DNA from: Buxus sempervirens
Lineage: Eukaryota > Streptophyta > Magnoliopsida > Buxales > Buxaceae
Length of the DNA: 64,000 nt
Assembly: GCA_947561395.2 (NCBI GenBank)
Contig: OX387184.1
Span: forward strand, 27,022,766-27,086,765
Direction: 5' to 3'
Shown piece by piece: positions 41,310-55,100 of this stretch. The position numbers were made by a program, and so were the translations under genes. The notes under the pieces were generated by a model, which ran no database searches, was not told where the DNA came from, and saw nothing but the letters and a program-made list of their open reading frames with translations. Every line of letters starts with the position of its first letter. The first letter of the stretch is position 1.

Positions 41310-42040
41310 TAACATAGTATATTTCTAGAAATTCTATAAAAATATTATTAAAATTTAAAAATCTAAGAACATTTTTTATTAAAAAGGGTTAGAAATTTCC
41401 TAACTAATGTGTATTTTTTTCTTAGCGAATTAAAAAAATTGATAATTTCAAATTATGAATAAATTTAGAAATTCAAGAATTCCAACAAATAACAAATCAA
41501 CATAAGAAAATGTCATTTATCATGGAATCTAAATATTAATAATGATTTATTTACCACCTTGACTGTGGGTTGTTAGATCCTCAAGCCAATTAAAAGAGAA
41601 AAATTTGGGTTAAAAGTGAATTTTAAAAAAAAAAGAATTCAGATTCAGCCATCCAATTATTGATTGTTAGAAAATATTTATTTTTAAATAATTGAGAACA
41701 TTATTTCGCTGTTTGCGAAGAATTTCTTCCAAAAATGATCTTAAGTAGTATTTTAAGATCATTTTAACGAATCAGACTAAAGGGCTAAAGGATAGGCTGA
41801 GTAGTATTTTGTGTCAACTGGGGTTTTATGGAGAACATACAAGTAATCCTATTAGACAGATCCGGACTCAGTCATTACCTTTTTTTTTCTTCTTATCTTT
41901 GAATGAAACACAATGTAAAGAAGGCAGTTCCACACATTCCTCTCCATCTTCTTTTAACATGAAAACTTTCCTCCATTTCATGTTTTATGTTGATTCTCTC
42001 CATTGTTTTTCCTTTCTTTACATTAGTTGCAACGTGATAT
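41310..42040. other. No recognisable feature (intergenic)
   Basis: AT-rich intergenic sequence. A 118-codon plus-strand frame at 41809-42165 and its opposite-strand shadow overlap the copia LTR and show no known domain. Confidence 0.45.
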
Positions 42041-42051
42041 GTTTCAATTCC

Positions 42052-42356
42052 TGTTGGAAACAATGGCTCATATTTTGGGTTCAAGGGATTTTGGATGCAA
42101 GGGGGGAGGGGCCCTGTGGGCGGAGCACAACAAAGCTCACAAGGTTTGACCAATATACAGGCTAGGGTTGTAATGGGAATTTGGAGAGATACATGTTGTA
42201 ACCCTAAACTTTCTCATTATAATGGAAAACTCCTCTCTCTCTCATAGATGTCGGCAAACTACCGAACCACATAAATCCGTGTGCAATTTCTTCTTGATTC
42301 TTATTTTACGTTCATAGATTAGTATAATTGCAACGGTAATCTAAAAAATTCCCACA
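42052..42356 (+). mobile_element. Ty1/copia LTR, short
   Basis: 305 bp from TGTTGGAAAC to AATTCCCACA, with inverted ends TGTTGGAA/TTCCCACA (7 of 8). The body has GGGTTGTAATGG, CTCTCTCTCATAGATGT, AAACTACCGAACCACATAAA and TCCGTGTGCAATTTC, typical of short copia LTR tails. Flanking pentamers (ATTCC and CCATT) do not match, so it is a rearranged solo LTR or fragment. Confidence 0.55.
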
Positions 42357-43045
42357 CCATTCTTTCCAATTTTTCCTCTAAGTTAATCTTGCTTTAGGTA
42401 CCTGTTTGATGTAAATTCATTGGTCCACAGTATCAACCTAGACGAGATGTGTTGCAATTTTACAAGAACCAGTATCTGTGCAGGTCTAGCAAAATGTCAT
42501 CAATAATGGACTTCTTTGGCTATTCATTCTTCTTGTCCCCTACATGCAAGTTTTGATTTAAAATAAGCTGATAGCTAGATATACTTGGTTCTTTCATGAA
42601 GATTACCTGTTGCAAGCAACACAATGTAATTGGACAATATTCCATAAGATATAACATCATTTTGAATCATTCTAACCTGTTAATCACTTAATTCTTGATT
42701 GTGTTAAGAGATTCCAGCACCATGTGTCCGCACCTTCAAATTTGATTTAAGGTTTGAAGAGCCAGTAGAGATAATTTAAACATATTAAACAGAGAACTTT
42801 ATAGGTAACAAGAGGTCTCAGTGATCCAAGTTAAAGTCTAAAAGGGCTAAAGGAAGATGAAAAGAACCAATATAGACTTAGTAAGAAAAGAAAAGCTCTG
42901 CATGAATATAAATTAGATGATTGATTACATGGTCTTTGTACTTGATCCTAACAAGTTGGGATGAGACATTATTGTTCTTACTTGGGTTGTTGTTTAGGAT
43001 CTGTGTTCTTAACAAATTCCTGCTAGGAGAACACCACATTGAAAT

Positions 43046-43145
43046 TCAATTTCTCGCCAAAAAATTATCCTTAGCCTGCTCTAAAATTTTGATTAAAGGT
43101 TTGCTCCCACATCTTCGGCCTTCATCTACTGGAGTGTTTCCCCAC
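43046..43145 (-). CDS. K+ channel last exon, ends without KHA
   Basis: Completes Arg, then WGNTPVDEGRRCGSKPLIKI, LEQAKDNFLARN and TGA. The WGNTPxDE segment aligns with SKOR. It lies 7.3 kb from the previous exon. SKOR and GORK continue for over 100 residues past this point, ending in the KHA domain, which I could not find down to 37300. No GT donor precedes the stop; a GC donor (CAG|GCTAAG) exists but is poor. Confidence 0.85.
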
Positions 43146-46100
43146 CTATAATGAAAAGATAATACAGTGCACAAAAATGAAAAATTTCAGTAGCACATTT
43201 AATTACTATGGCCCAAAATGAAAGAAAGAATTCCTTCAAAGTTTCTCCAATCATCTAGAATTTTAATCATTTGATCATAATTTTTCTATATTTATTCTAA
43301 GGTTTTTTTTATTTCTGTTGATTTTTTGGGGGTTTTTAGGCATATTTTATTCTCATTTAAATGTCCTAAAAGTTTGAAGAATTTAACATGGTTTCTCCAT
43401 ATTTTCGATCTGATTTTCTATTACAATAGGGAATTATTGATGGCATGCTGGAAAAATTTTGCCAGGTCTGCCAAGCAAAATTGACATGTAAAACCTTCAT
43501 AAATACAACATGAGATGTTTCTCATAATTCTAAACATCAAATTGGCTATTTAAAATGTTAAACTGGATTAACGGACTTATATGATCACAGTTATATCTAT
43601 ACTCTCAAATATATCTACGTGCAAAAAATAACAACAGCATAGGAATTTCTTAAGTTATGCTGATTTAATAGGATTAATATTGAGTTCATGCCACTCTTCA
43701 ACATAGTTTATTAAAATTCTAACATTCCGCAAACATATTACCGAGAATATTAACCAGATTGCAGTGAACAGACAAAAATTCAGTTACAAAGAAAAAATGT
43801 ACATATGCTATTTTAATTCTAATCACTTTTTAATAGACATAATGTAGCACACATATTGCACTTTTTGCAGATATATTTATGTGAATTTCCTAATGTCAAA
43901 CTTATGTTAGCCACTTATTATTATGCATATATTTATTATGAAAAATGTTTTAGTTTTCACTTCTTACATATCACCAGTAACAGGAGGGATCTGTCTCAGG
44001 AGTGGGGTTGTTAATGAGCCAGGTCTGGTGGATTGGTTTTGGAACTAGCTTTTAGTCTCAGTATCTAATCAGATAAAGTATAATAGGTGCCTACTCCATA
44101 GAAAATTTATATGAGGTGTTTTATAGAAGTTTACTTACTTGAGAACACCAAGTCCCATTCAGAATTTTAATTTGCTCAATCATTGGTCTTTGACAGATTT
44201 TAAGTTTTAACTCCACCATGGAAGCTACTTAACAGTTTTGGGGCTGGAATATGTAGTCCATGACAGTCAAGCTGTGGTCCATTACTCTCATTCTAGTCAA
44301 TACCTTGATAACATGAGCACAATAACCCATCAATTATTAGGTCAGCAAGTTAATGTCAAGAAAAAATGTTCTTGATTATTCAGTTCAGTAACTTCACTAA
44401 TATTTTAATTGATTCAAATCTATAACATAAGATCACTATAACTTCTGCTAATTTTGATGTTTTAATAACTTAAATCCCAGAATTTTCAGTTCAAATCTCA
44501 ATCTAACAATCTGAATCTTAGAAGATAATTTAACAATTCGTTATCTGAATATTAGATCATGACTCAATATTAGATCCCGTTAAATCCCAGGAAACAGGCA
44601 CCATTGTTGTCATTGAACAGTGAAGATCATACATATTTTAGTCATACCGGGACCTACATGGCTATCTAGAGGGATTTATTCATGGATGATGCTTTTTATG
44701 AGGTCAAAAGGATAATGCTAAATAAGAGATGGAAAGTAAAAAGAAATTCATAATTAGAAAAAAGAGAAAACAACAAAACTTTAAGATGAACAAATTGCCA
44801 ATTATATCAAAATTCATTGAAGTGATAAGGAATTTATGTTGGATGTTTGAGTTAACAATTTTGCCTCATAATTTGAACGTAGACTAGTTTTTTCGTAGAT
44901 CAAGTGTATTCAGTGGGCTATTACCTTATTATCTTAAAGTGTTGGGATTTGTAGATAAAGAATATTAAAACGTAAGGTTAATGCGGATTTATGTTATTGT
45001 GTTTAAGGTTACTGCAGATTTTAATGAAATACATTTTTTATGTTTTCTTATATTATTTGTCTGTTTCAACTTTCCAAATAAAAATTTTATGAATCTCATG
45101 ATCATATGAATTTTTTCCTGATTCTATTTTGAACTCCAAATTTTCAGACTCAATTTGATTTTCGAGACACAATGCACTATTATCGAAGAGGAACAAAGCT
45201 CAAGAAACACAAGATGCAACCCCAAAACTGTTACCTGTTAAACCTCTGCAGTTTCCATCAGTCCCTTCATGCAACCCCAAAATAATTTAATGGACTTATA
45301 AAGGTATTGCCACCTCACATTCCATGGTGAATGTTGGTGTTGCTTGTATGTTCTATTACTGCTCTCTAGAAATATTAAGAATGTACCAGATAGAAACAAT
45401 TTCTTTCACTTATTTTGTTTTTCTATTGGACCAGTTGTTAGAAAGCAAAATTTTATTGAACTCTAATGGCACTAACATTAAAAGATAACAAAGGCCATTA
45501 GAAACAACCATTGAGAAGATTCCACTCCATGAACCACCAAAAATCAACCATTAAGACCATTGACAATTATTCCTAACTTTCTAGTCACCTATACATACTT
45601 GTGATCCAAATTGACAATCTTAAGCCAGCTCAACACATTTATCACCTCCAATCTAAGCTGTTTCATTCTCATTGAGAAAAAAACTGGTCCATTGCATGTA
45701 TGTACTTTATGCTATCTTCATATGAATGTGACAGCATATTTACTTCCAGGGTTTAGTTTTCATGGTCAACCCTTAAAATTTTTTCTCAGATGGGCAAAAT
45801 CTGTCTAAGGTCCATGCTTTTAGTGCAGGTGCAGAACAAACACACATTCAGAAGGCTGAGTGAATGGATTTATTTTTTGAATCTGCACATCAAGAGTTTT
45901 CACCTTGACTTTATTCTCTACTAGAGTCTAGAAGTAGGAATTTCTTGAACTAAAAGATATGCTTTACTAGATAATTCCACTTCCTCACCTTTTTCTTCCT
46001 ACAAAAAATGAATTTGTCTACCTTACTTTTCTTACATATTTTGTTAACAAACTAAATAATGGAAATACCATTATTGATTATCAAAATTATCAAATGAAAC

Positions 46101-49100
46101 CATATAGCAAATTGCTCCACACAGGAACCTCATGGCAAATGTAATTCACATGAATGTTAATTTCGTGAGTCCCACTTGTGAACCTATAATTCCAGTTGCT
46201 CCAGCTCATATGCCAAAATTCAGCCCAATGGCTCCTTCTACATGACAAAAAGTTCATAACTTCAAAATATGTAAGAATTCAACATGCGATGCTCCATGAG
46301 AAAAGTATGTTATACAAGTATTTAGTCTTATGATGGTTAAATATTGTTCATGTGGCCTATCTAGAGGAATCTTATCAAGCAGATGATTTGAACTTGTCAC
46401 ATCATCTCTCCACATGGCTGAAAACTGAAAAGGCCATCTCTGATCAAGTGACTACAACTGATCAGAATCTTTTTTACCTCATCTGTGTATCCACATAACT
46501 AAAAAAATTATGCCCTATCTCAACTATATCTCTTTTTAAATTTTGTCACTCTCTAGCTCTAATTTTTGATCCACTCATGCTCCAGTCTCCAACCTAGTTA
46601 AGAAGCAGTTAAGCACTGCTGTTAATTCACCACTTGCTTTCTTTGTTGCAGCCAACACATCTTGTAGGTATACAAAACAGTGACTGCCTTTAAGCAGTTC
46701 CAGCCTCCAGGCTTCTTTGGCCACCAGTTTCTATACTCTTTCTTTTCTGCCTTAAGGTTGCCATTTCAGTAAATTTTTTAACAATCTAAACAATCTTCTT
46801 TATCTATAGTCTCTCTGTTTTCAACTTTTAACATCCTTTGATTTTGTTATTATTGGAGACCTTGAACTTTTAATGCTGGTTTTACTAGAATATATCAATT
46901 TTTTTTTCCAGCGCAATCACCTCCAGGTTATACATAATGTGACTAAGGTAAAAGTTGATGAAGTTGAGATGTCCCTGTTAATTATCTAAATCCCCCAGTT
47001 AGCAAGATAAGGAGCTAACCCAAGAATTTCAGTGCCTGAACTTTTAAGATTCCTGTTTTGTAAGAGTATTCACTTTGATTCTTTAAATTCTGCTAAATGA
47101 AGTGAATAATGACACCTTGATGTCATCATGCCTCAATATTGAATTATCAATTATTAGTATATTAAAAACAAATATTTTTACAGAATGAGATGAAACATAA
47201 TTTTTGTTACCTATTCCAACTAGTTGAGATAAGGATTTTATTGTCATCGAATATGGAACTATTTTACCAAGAGTTGGTTTCGAAATTTGTTTCATGTCTT
47301 CATAAATAAGTAAATATGGAAACCATCTCATATTAGCAGACGTATCTGGTATTTATTTTCCAATGTAATGGTCCTGCTAGCCCATCATCATCTTCTTGAA
47401 ATCCATTTGATCAACTAGACTACTCCTATGGTTTCCAGCCCTTGATTATAAACTGCTTTATTGTTATCCTGTTTGATGCCATTACCATAATCAAGGTTTA
47501 ATAGCTGCTTCATAAGCCAAGGGGTATTATGTCCCAAATTTGCCGATCCAGTCAACCACACTGTGCTCCAGAGCCTCCATCTAACCTTGACACACTTGTA
47601 ACTCCGTTGGTTACTGGAGGGTTTGGAATTATAGTTCTGGTTGCTAGTATGGCCTTTGCTCTCTTTTCTATCTATCATGGATGTTCCTCATTGAGAGTGG
47701 TTCTTCTCACCTTCATGAATAAAGAAAAACCTTTTTATAACAGAAAATTTGAACTTCAATTTTGAAGCATTGTTAGTGTTTATATCTTTATGGCAATCTC
47801 AAGGTGACACTAACTAATCTATATGGGAAAACTATCCAATCAATTAGAACAAATGCCTTATCCCAACTAGTTAGGGTTGGAAACAGGAACACTGTTCCTC
47901 CAAACACACCTCTCTACTTGAGCCAACCAACCCTGATTTAATGCGCAATATCCTCATCAATATCTCCTCCCTTGTGTATTATAGATCAAAGATAATGAAA
48001 TCAAATACTTTTAGAAAATTCTTGATTCTCAATTCTTACTGCTCCCTCACCTTGAAAAGTATTTGTATTATGTTATGCTCCATACACTCGGTATTGGTCC
48101 AACTTACTTTAAAACCATTTGATTCAAATATATCCATTCACAAATTCAATTTTGCACTTACTCCTTCCTAGTTTGGTCCACTAAAACTACATCATTTGCA
48201 GAACAACATACATCAAGTAAAGCTAGCTAACCATTGCATAAGAAAGGTGAAAGAGATTACAAGCTCAACTCCTTTTTTTTTCTCTCTTTCTTCATAATTT
48301 TGTTTTTCCAATCAAACAAACTGTATCTTATTCATAAGATTTACGAATGAATCCATGACTAACAAACATGAATATTTGTGACCCACTGAACAGATACCTT
48401 GTTAGTTGACGTAGCGGAATGAGATTCACGAAAAATCACTTTTGTGAATTCCCAGGAACGATGATCTCACCACTAGAGCAACCCAAGTGTGTTGCCTCCC
48501 AAAGTATTCACGTCTCAAAGCCTTCGTTAGGTTTTTCTTAAGAGAGTTCTAATGGTAAACCCCCTTTTTATTTTGCTATATATGTAGCCTCCTTAAAAAC
48601 CCTAGGCAATGATATGATATGCGATCCTTAGGGATCTCAATTCTCAGCCAGAGGATCAAACTGAAAAACTATTTTTCATTGTTCCCCTTACGTTCTTTTA
48701 TTCATAATTTTGGGCTTCTACAAATTGCAATCATGCCCATTAAAGTATTGCAACTAACCCCCGAGAATAGGAGATTAATTCGTGAAATCCCTTTTGCTTA
48801 CAATTATTTTCTTGTTCATCCTTCCACCATACTATATTCCACATGAGCCAATAGGATTGGAATAATATCACTGATAAAATACTATATTCTTTATCTGTAA
48901 TTCAGTTGGACTCCAAAATCTTTCTAAAATAGTTTCACAAATAAAATATGTATACTTATACACATATTTTGAAAACAATCTTTCAAAAAACCCACTGCCA
49001 AGTTTTTCCTTGTTCATTCAAGTCCAACCATATATGGATATCTCGAATATACTATCTCATTTAGAGATTGGTGGATTCTTTATTGAACATTTATACAACT

Positions 49101-52100
49101 TTATTAATCATGCACAAGACCCGAAATAATTTGAATATTTGATCTTCAAAGACCATCACCAATTGACTCCGTCAAAGCACATGTGCATAATAAACAAAAT
49201 TGCAGAAAATTTTCAGGTCTAAGGATGTGTAAGCTAATTGTGCTTAATAACCTATTCAACATCAGTGATCACTTCCAAAAGGTATTCATATATGATCCAG
49301 TTTAGTGCATGTACTCCTATAGTGCACTCACTCATTTGCTTAAGATCATTACCTTAGTGACGGAGTTCATCACCCTATCTTATAGCGGCACGAGTGTAGA
49401 CCTTTTCATATATCAAATATGTATCTAGGTCTAGAATAATAAGAGTTATACAAAGAACCAAAAAATCATAACTCCCTACCTTTGATTCCTTAATCATTGG
49501 CATGATTTTCCTACAATGTTACTCAAATTTATTCTTCTTGGTAACATAATATATTACAATCCAATACACATATGAATAAATATATGCTAAATATGGAGAT
49601 ACAATAAATTATGCAATAATTATCAAAAAATTATTCACAAAATGGTTTTTGAGGGCATATATGTCTAACATACCTTAGAAGCCCTCATCCAACAAAGACA
49701 CATCCCAAGATGAGAAGAGGAATAAGTCATTATTTCTGGGAAATCTTGTAATGTAGACACCAAATTGACTAAAAAAATATCCTAGAAGAGGAAAAAATTT
49801 CATGCAACAAAAATCCTCATCATATAAAATACACAATGCACCGCTCCTTGTAAATGCCCCAGCATAGAGTGGAAGGGACCAATTACAAGAAAATCGCAGC
49901 TCTCCCCCTTGGATCTTTCCCTAGAATAAAAGAACTTCCTTCAGGGGGAAAACTATACTACTCAACAAAGAGAAATTAAACAAGGCAAGCATCTCAACTA
50001 ACACATAAAGCGTAGAGTTATAACAATTCTTGCAATGCCCTTATCTTAAGGATGGCTTTCTATTAGAAAAAATAGATTTCCAATGAAAATTGGCCAAGAC
50101 AAAACACAGCCAATTCTTTCTATGTGCAGGTTAGAATTATCTTTTATGGACACATTAATTGTATGAATGGAATATGCTAGTCTTGTCTCCTTGCAAAAAT
50201 TGGGAATCTCAGTTCTTGCAAAAGTGCATTGTTCTTTTATGATGACAGGAAGTGATTATGTGAATCCTTAAGGTTTGAATGGTAGCTTGTAAAGCTACCC
50301 AAAAAAAATCAATTCTGGACCCATCGGAAGTTAAATTATCATATTGGTCCAAAAATCTAAATTTTCATTCATAATACACCAAATATAAGATTTGGGAAGG
50401 AGGAAACAGACTATTTTAGACCATTTCTAGCTAAATATATACTACACTATGAGACATAAATGAGAAGTTTTTACCTGTCTTTTAAAAGAACATCTGCTCC
50501 AAAGCTGATCAAGATTTTTGCCACCAGGTGCAAACCTTCCGCAGCTGCAACATGTAGAGGCGTTCGTTCATCATAATTTGTTGAGTTTGGGTTGACTCCA
50601 TTTTCCAACAAACGCTTCAAGAAATCAACATTGCCATCTGTTACAGCCTTGCAGAGGCAACAACCAGCATTCTCTAAATTTAAAGTTGCACCATGTTTGA
50701 CAAGAAGTGAGGCAATTCTATCATGCCCAGCCCTAACAGCTTCGAACAAGGGTGAGCTGCCGAACTTGTCTGCATTGTAAGCAAGAATATCTTATCTCAG
50801 TAAACATGAAAGAAGCAAAAACCAGCTAAAAATTTTCAAATCATAAATTATAATTATGAGAGAACATGTAAATCCAACATAATAAGAAGTCATTCTCGAT
50901 AAACTAGAAACATGAGCAGCATTTACACAACAATCTTATGTTCCATTTAAGAAGTCTATCAATATCATTTCATTCTAAAGGGACACAAGAAACAGAAAAA
51001 TAAATAAATAAGCAAGCAACAAATCATGTAATCGTGACACTCTGAATGGAAGAGGCTCGACTCTAAGATCTGAAACAGAAAATAAGAGGCTATCACCATC
51101 TAGAAATTCACCTATGCAATTGAAATTTGCTCCATGCTGAATGAGAAATCTCACAATATCTTCATAACCTCTGGAAGCAGCCAGATGCTGCACAGAAAGA
51201 AAAATAGTTTAGCATAATAATTTATATAAATATTTTTTTTTATCGGTAATAGATATTATATTAATTAAAAGCATAAATAATGTCAGGTACATAGCTGTAC
51301 ACCAAGAGTGTACCAATCACACCATGTAAACCTAAACTAGAGGACATTAAAGTTTTCACAGTTCTGAATTTCTTCTATATTTAGACCCTTGCACGACTCC
51401 ATAGCTGATGCCCAATGGAGGAGTAGGTTGAGCGAATATTTGAACACAGCTATTGGAGATCTTTCTTTATCCTCAAAGATTCTGTTGTTCCTTTCCTTCC
51501 AAACAGCCCATAGAACAGCCCCCATAGTCAATCTCCATAATTTATATAAATATTTGTGTGTGTAAATATTTTGTGTGGGATTTAGTTGCTCCAAAGGATC
51601 CAAAGCCTATGCTACCAGTAGGCCACAGCTTCATCCAGAGAGAGCCAACAGGGAAACCCATATAATTTATCAAATCAGCCAAGGTATGAACTTTTTTTCT
51701 TACTAGTTACCTTGTTTTCTTCTAGTAACCCAAGTTTCAGCTCTAATTAGACAGTTTAAACAACCTGGTCAGCGTATGTGCCATGTAGTTCTCAGGCAGT
51801 AATCCAGCAATTAAATTATTAAGTTCAGATGACATCAGTGCATCACAAGCATCTGAATTCAGAATTGTGCATTGAGCATAATCCTCAATGCTTGTGGAAA
51901 TGATCAGATAATACTGTCATGAAAAATGAAACCTTCATATTTTTGTACATCCAAAGGTGCAAAACATGATCTTTTTATTCCATGAAAACGTGCAGAAGAT
52001 ATAGGCAGGGAAGAAAAAGGAAACACTACAGAAGCTTTAAACTGGGAAAGGAAAAAGAAGAATACCAGTGCACATCTGCCGTCATAGTCAGTTTTGCAAG

Positions 52101-55100
52101 GATCTGCTCCTGCCTTTATCAGGTCTTTCAGATGATATAAATCCCCGTGATAAGCAGCACTGTTTAATCCTAAAGCTAACTCAGACTCCTGCTTTGTAAT
52201 AAGATAAGTAATATCTGACTCCAGCTGCTTGATTCTTTGATCAGTATCCTTTCCCTGAATAACAAATTATAATGGTTGAAAATTTGAAATAAAAGAACCA
52301 TTAAAAAATCTCAGTGTACGGCCAAATCTACAAATATTAGATATTATAAAACTTCAAAAACCATAACTAAAATATTATATTCATATCCCTAAATTCTGAA
52401 AATTTTGCATACTTCTGAATAAGTCCACAAAATAATTCAGGTAATGTTAACTCATATTCAACATGGAACACATAGCTAGCATCAAATCATGTACCATTGA
52501 AAAGAGGAAAATTCTGATCAGAGAAATTGTTTCTATTCAGAATCTGTTATTTGGAGGCATTTGAACCTTTGAACATGTAACTAGACAATTAACAGCCTTT
52601 TATGTCCTTGAACAAAGAAAAGAAAGATTCTCCCCCCCCCCCCCTTCTTCTTTTTAAATCATCCAAAAAGGATAATTATATAAATTATATTAGATGAAAG
52701 ATTTCTTAATACCTTCAAAAGATTATTCAGAATTTGGCGGCTGTCTGTGAAGTAAAGTTGCAAGATACTAGTCAATGACTGCTTTTCCATCCGTAGAAGT
52801 CTGCACAGCTCAGAAACACGAACTGAGTATGGCTGAGGAATATTGCACAAAACTGCAACTTCACCAAATATACAGTGAGGCTCAAGTTCGGCAATCAATT
52901 CTTCAGACCCATCTTCTCCAACATAAACCTCTTCCTGCAATTTGATCGAAAGGAAATGACCATCAGTTGGATCTTGTCAATTGATGATGTTACGATCCTA
53001 GATGTTAAGTGCCTAACCAACGAAATCTCCAAAAGCCAAGGCTTATGGAGATTTCGTTGGTTAGGCACTTAACATCTAGGATCGTAACAGATGAGGACAA
53101 ATAAATACAGTTTTTTGGAAGGTTTATTGGCCTGCAATTCACATACATATTGGCCTGTATTTTAGATTAATATGTTTGTATTCTTTGTCAATTGATAAGA
53201 AATTCCAGAAGAATAAAAACTTGAAGCTCTAAAACAAGAAGCTTCAGATTAACAAGATTGTCTATTTATTCCTTATCTGAAAGGATGTGAATGGCATTAT
53301 CGGCATTTCCAGTAGCAACCCTCAACAAAAGTTGTAATCAATTAATCATCATCGTTATCAAAAGCCAGTTCCACCAAAATAGTGTCAGCGACAAATCTTA
53401 TCTCTCCATCCAGCTCAATCAAAAATCATATCTTTAGTTTATTTGTGTTTTTAGAAGTATTGTTGTATTGACTCCATCCATGTCTCCTTAGGTATTCCTC
53501 CTGATCTCTTAGGCCATTCAATATGCATCCTTTCACACTTTCTTACAAGTGCATATCTAGGTCACTGCTTTAAATGTCTCAATTCTATAGGGTTTAAACA
53601 TGCCAAAGGTCTCAATTGGAATCGAGACATTGAAGACTGTGGTATCCCCAAGCATGATTCTATTTGGACCATTTTAACATCAACGAATTTGCACGGGCAG
53701 GATTGCTAATTCCAGTTAAAGACTGGAATCCCCAAGAACGACTAAAAATATAATCGCACTAATTCCTCTCAAGCACTCTTCCTTTCCTTTTCCTTCTCCT
53801 CACACCCTAGAACTGTTAGTGTGAAACCACGGCAGCTCAAGGTAAATTGATGCATCCGGTAAGTCTCCCTCTTTCTCTCTCTATCCCTCTCCCTCCGGAA
53901 AAACCTAGTTGTTAATAGGAAAAGCTGATCGGGGACAAGCTTTTCAAAACAATCCCATCATCCACAGATCTATTTTACCATCAAACATTTATTGTTAACA
54001 TAAAAGCTTAATTGCTGATTAATAATATTCACATGTGAAAGATGCTTGCACTTTTAGTTTTCCTTAATGCGAACAAAAAGAAAAAGCAAGGCCCATAACC
54101 TGTTGTAGGTCTCATTGAAGCAGGGTCCTAGTCGAAGTGGACTCACAACAGACTCAAACCCATGTTTTCATGCTGGCAACCTAAGGCATTTACCATCATA
54201 CCATCATACCATGCTATGCGCATGGTGTATCATTTCTTTCATTTTCTGAAAGCTTGTCCAAGAAATGGAAATGAATTTTGAATTATTATCAAATTCCAAC
54301 TTCTTACTCCAATTTCACCATGTCATCCTGTAACTGAATCTCAATTCTAAAAAATTCAAATTCTTAATAAATTAGAGCTAGAGGTAGAATTCCTCCTAAT
54401 TCTAACTATGCGAATTAATCAGAGCCTAATTAAACCTTTTCTTTTTTCGTTTTTTGAGAAAACAAAGAAACATAAGGTAAGATGTACAACAATTACATAT
54501 TATCAAATAAAGATATGTGAAAAAATTAGCCCTTGTAATGCTTATACATGGTGAAAAATATATTTAAATTGTTCATCATATCACTGAACTTTATAAGGTT
54601 ATTCACATGATCATTGTCATTAAAAAGGAAATATTGACCATTTATCCTAAAAACAAATAAAATTAAAAATTAAAAAAAACAAAGACTTCATTACCAAACA
54701 TCCATGAGAAACTATGTAAACTTGATCCACAGCACTGCCTTGTTCAAGGATAAGTTCTCCTGGGAGAAAAAATTCTTCATTCAGTTTCATTACCTGCAAC
54801 AATTTTTTCTTGATGGAGTTAGAAGCAACCACAAACTGGGAACAAACACAACAAATCTTCCAAGTTTTAGTTGAACATACTATCTGATTGAGAAACTCAT
54901 ACGAACATCCTTTAAAGAGTGGAACTTGTTGAACTGTCTCAATATGTAAAGTCTGAGAAATCTGTAACGATAGAAAGAACTGTGAGTAACATGGGATTTT
55001 CCAGAAGAACCACAGTACGTGATTATTCAAAACAGAAAATGACATGCTACCGACAGTTTTAACAATAAAAATAAATATACCATTATCCATATAACCATAC

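Noticed and set aside
42420-42700. KHA-encoding exon(s) downstream of the K+ channel stop
   Set aside because: Minus-strand segments such as SIIDDILLDLHRYWFL and MIQNDVISYGILSNYIVLLA look superficially open with splice-like borders, but do not match the KHA consensus.
43060-43085. GC-AG donor within the last K+ channel exon (CAG|GCTAAG)
   Set aside because: Poor match to the GC-donor consensus and no acceptor exon was identified; the stop codon is taken as real.
47415-47765. Membrane-protein gene on the plus strand (hydrophobic IIVLVASMAFALFSI)
   Set aside because: A single short frame without homology, splice support or flanking exons; the opposite strand is equally open.
54080-54230. A second SINE on the minus strand
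   Set aside because: Only a weak B-box-like word; no convincing A box, tail or target duplication.
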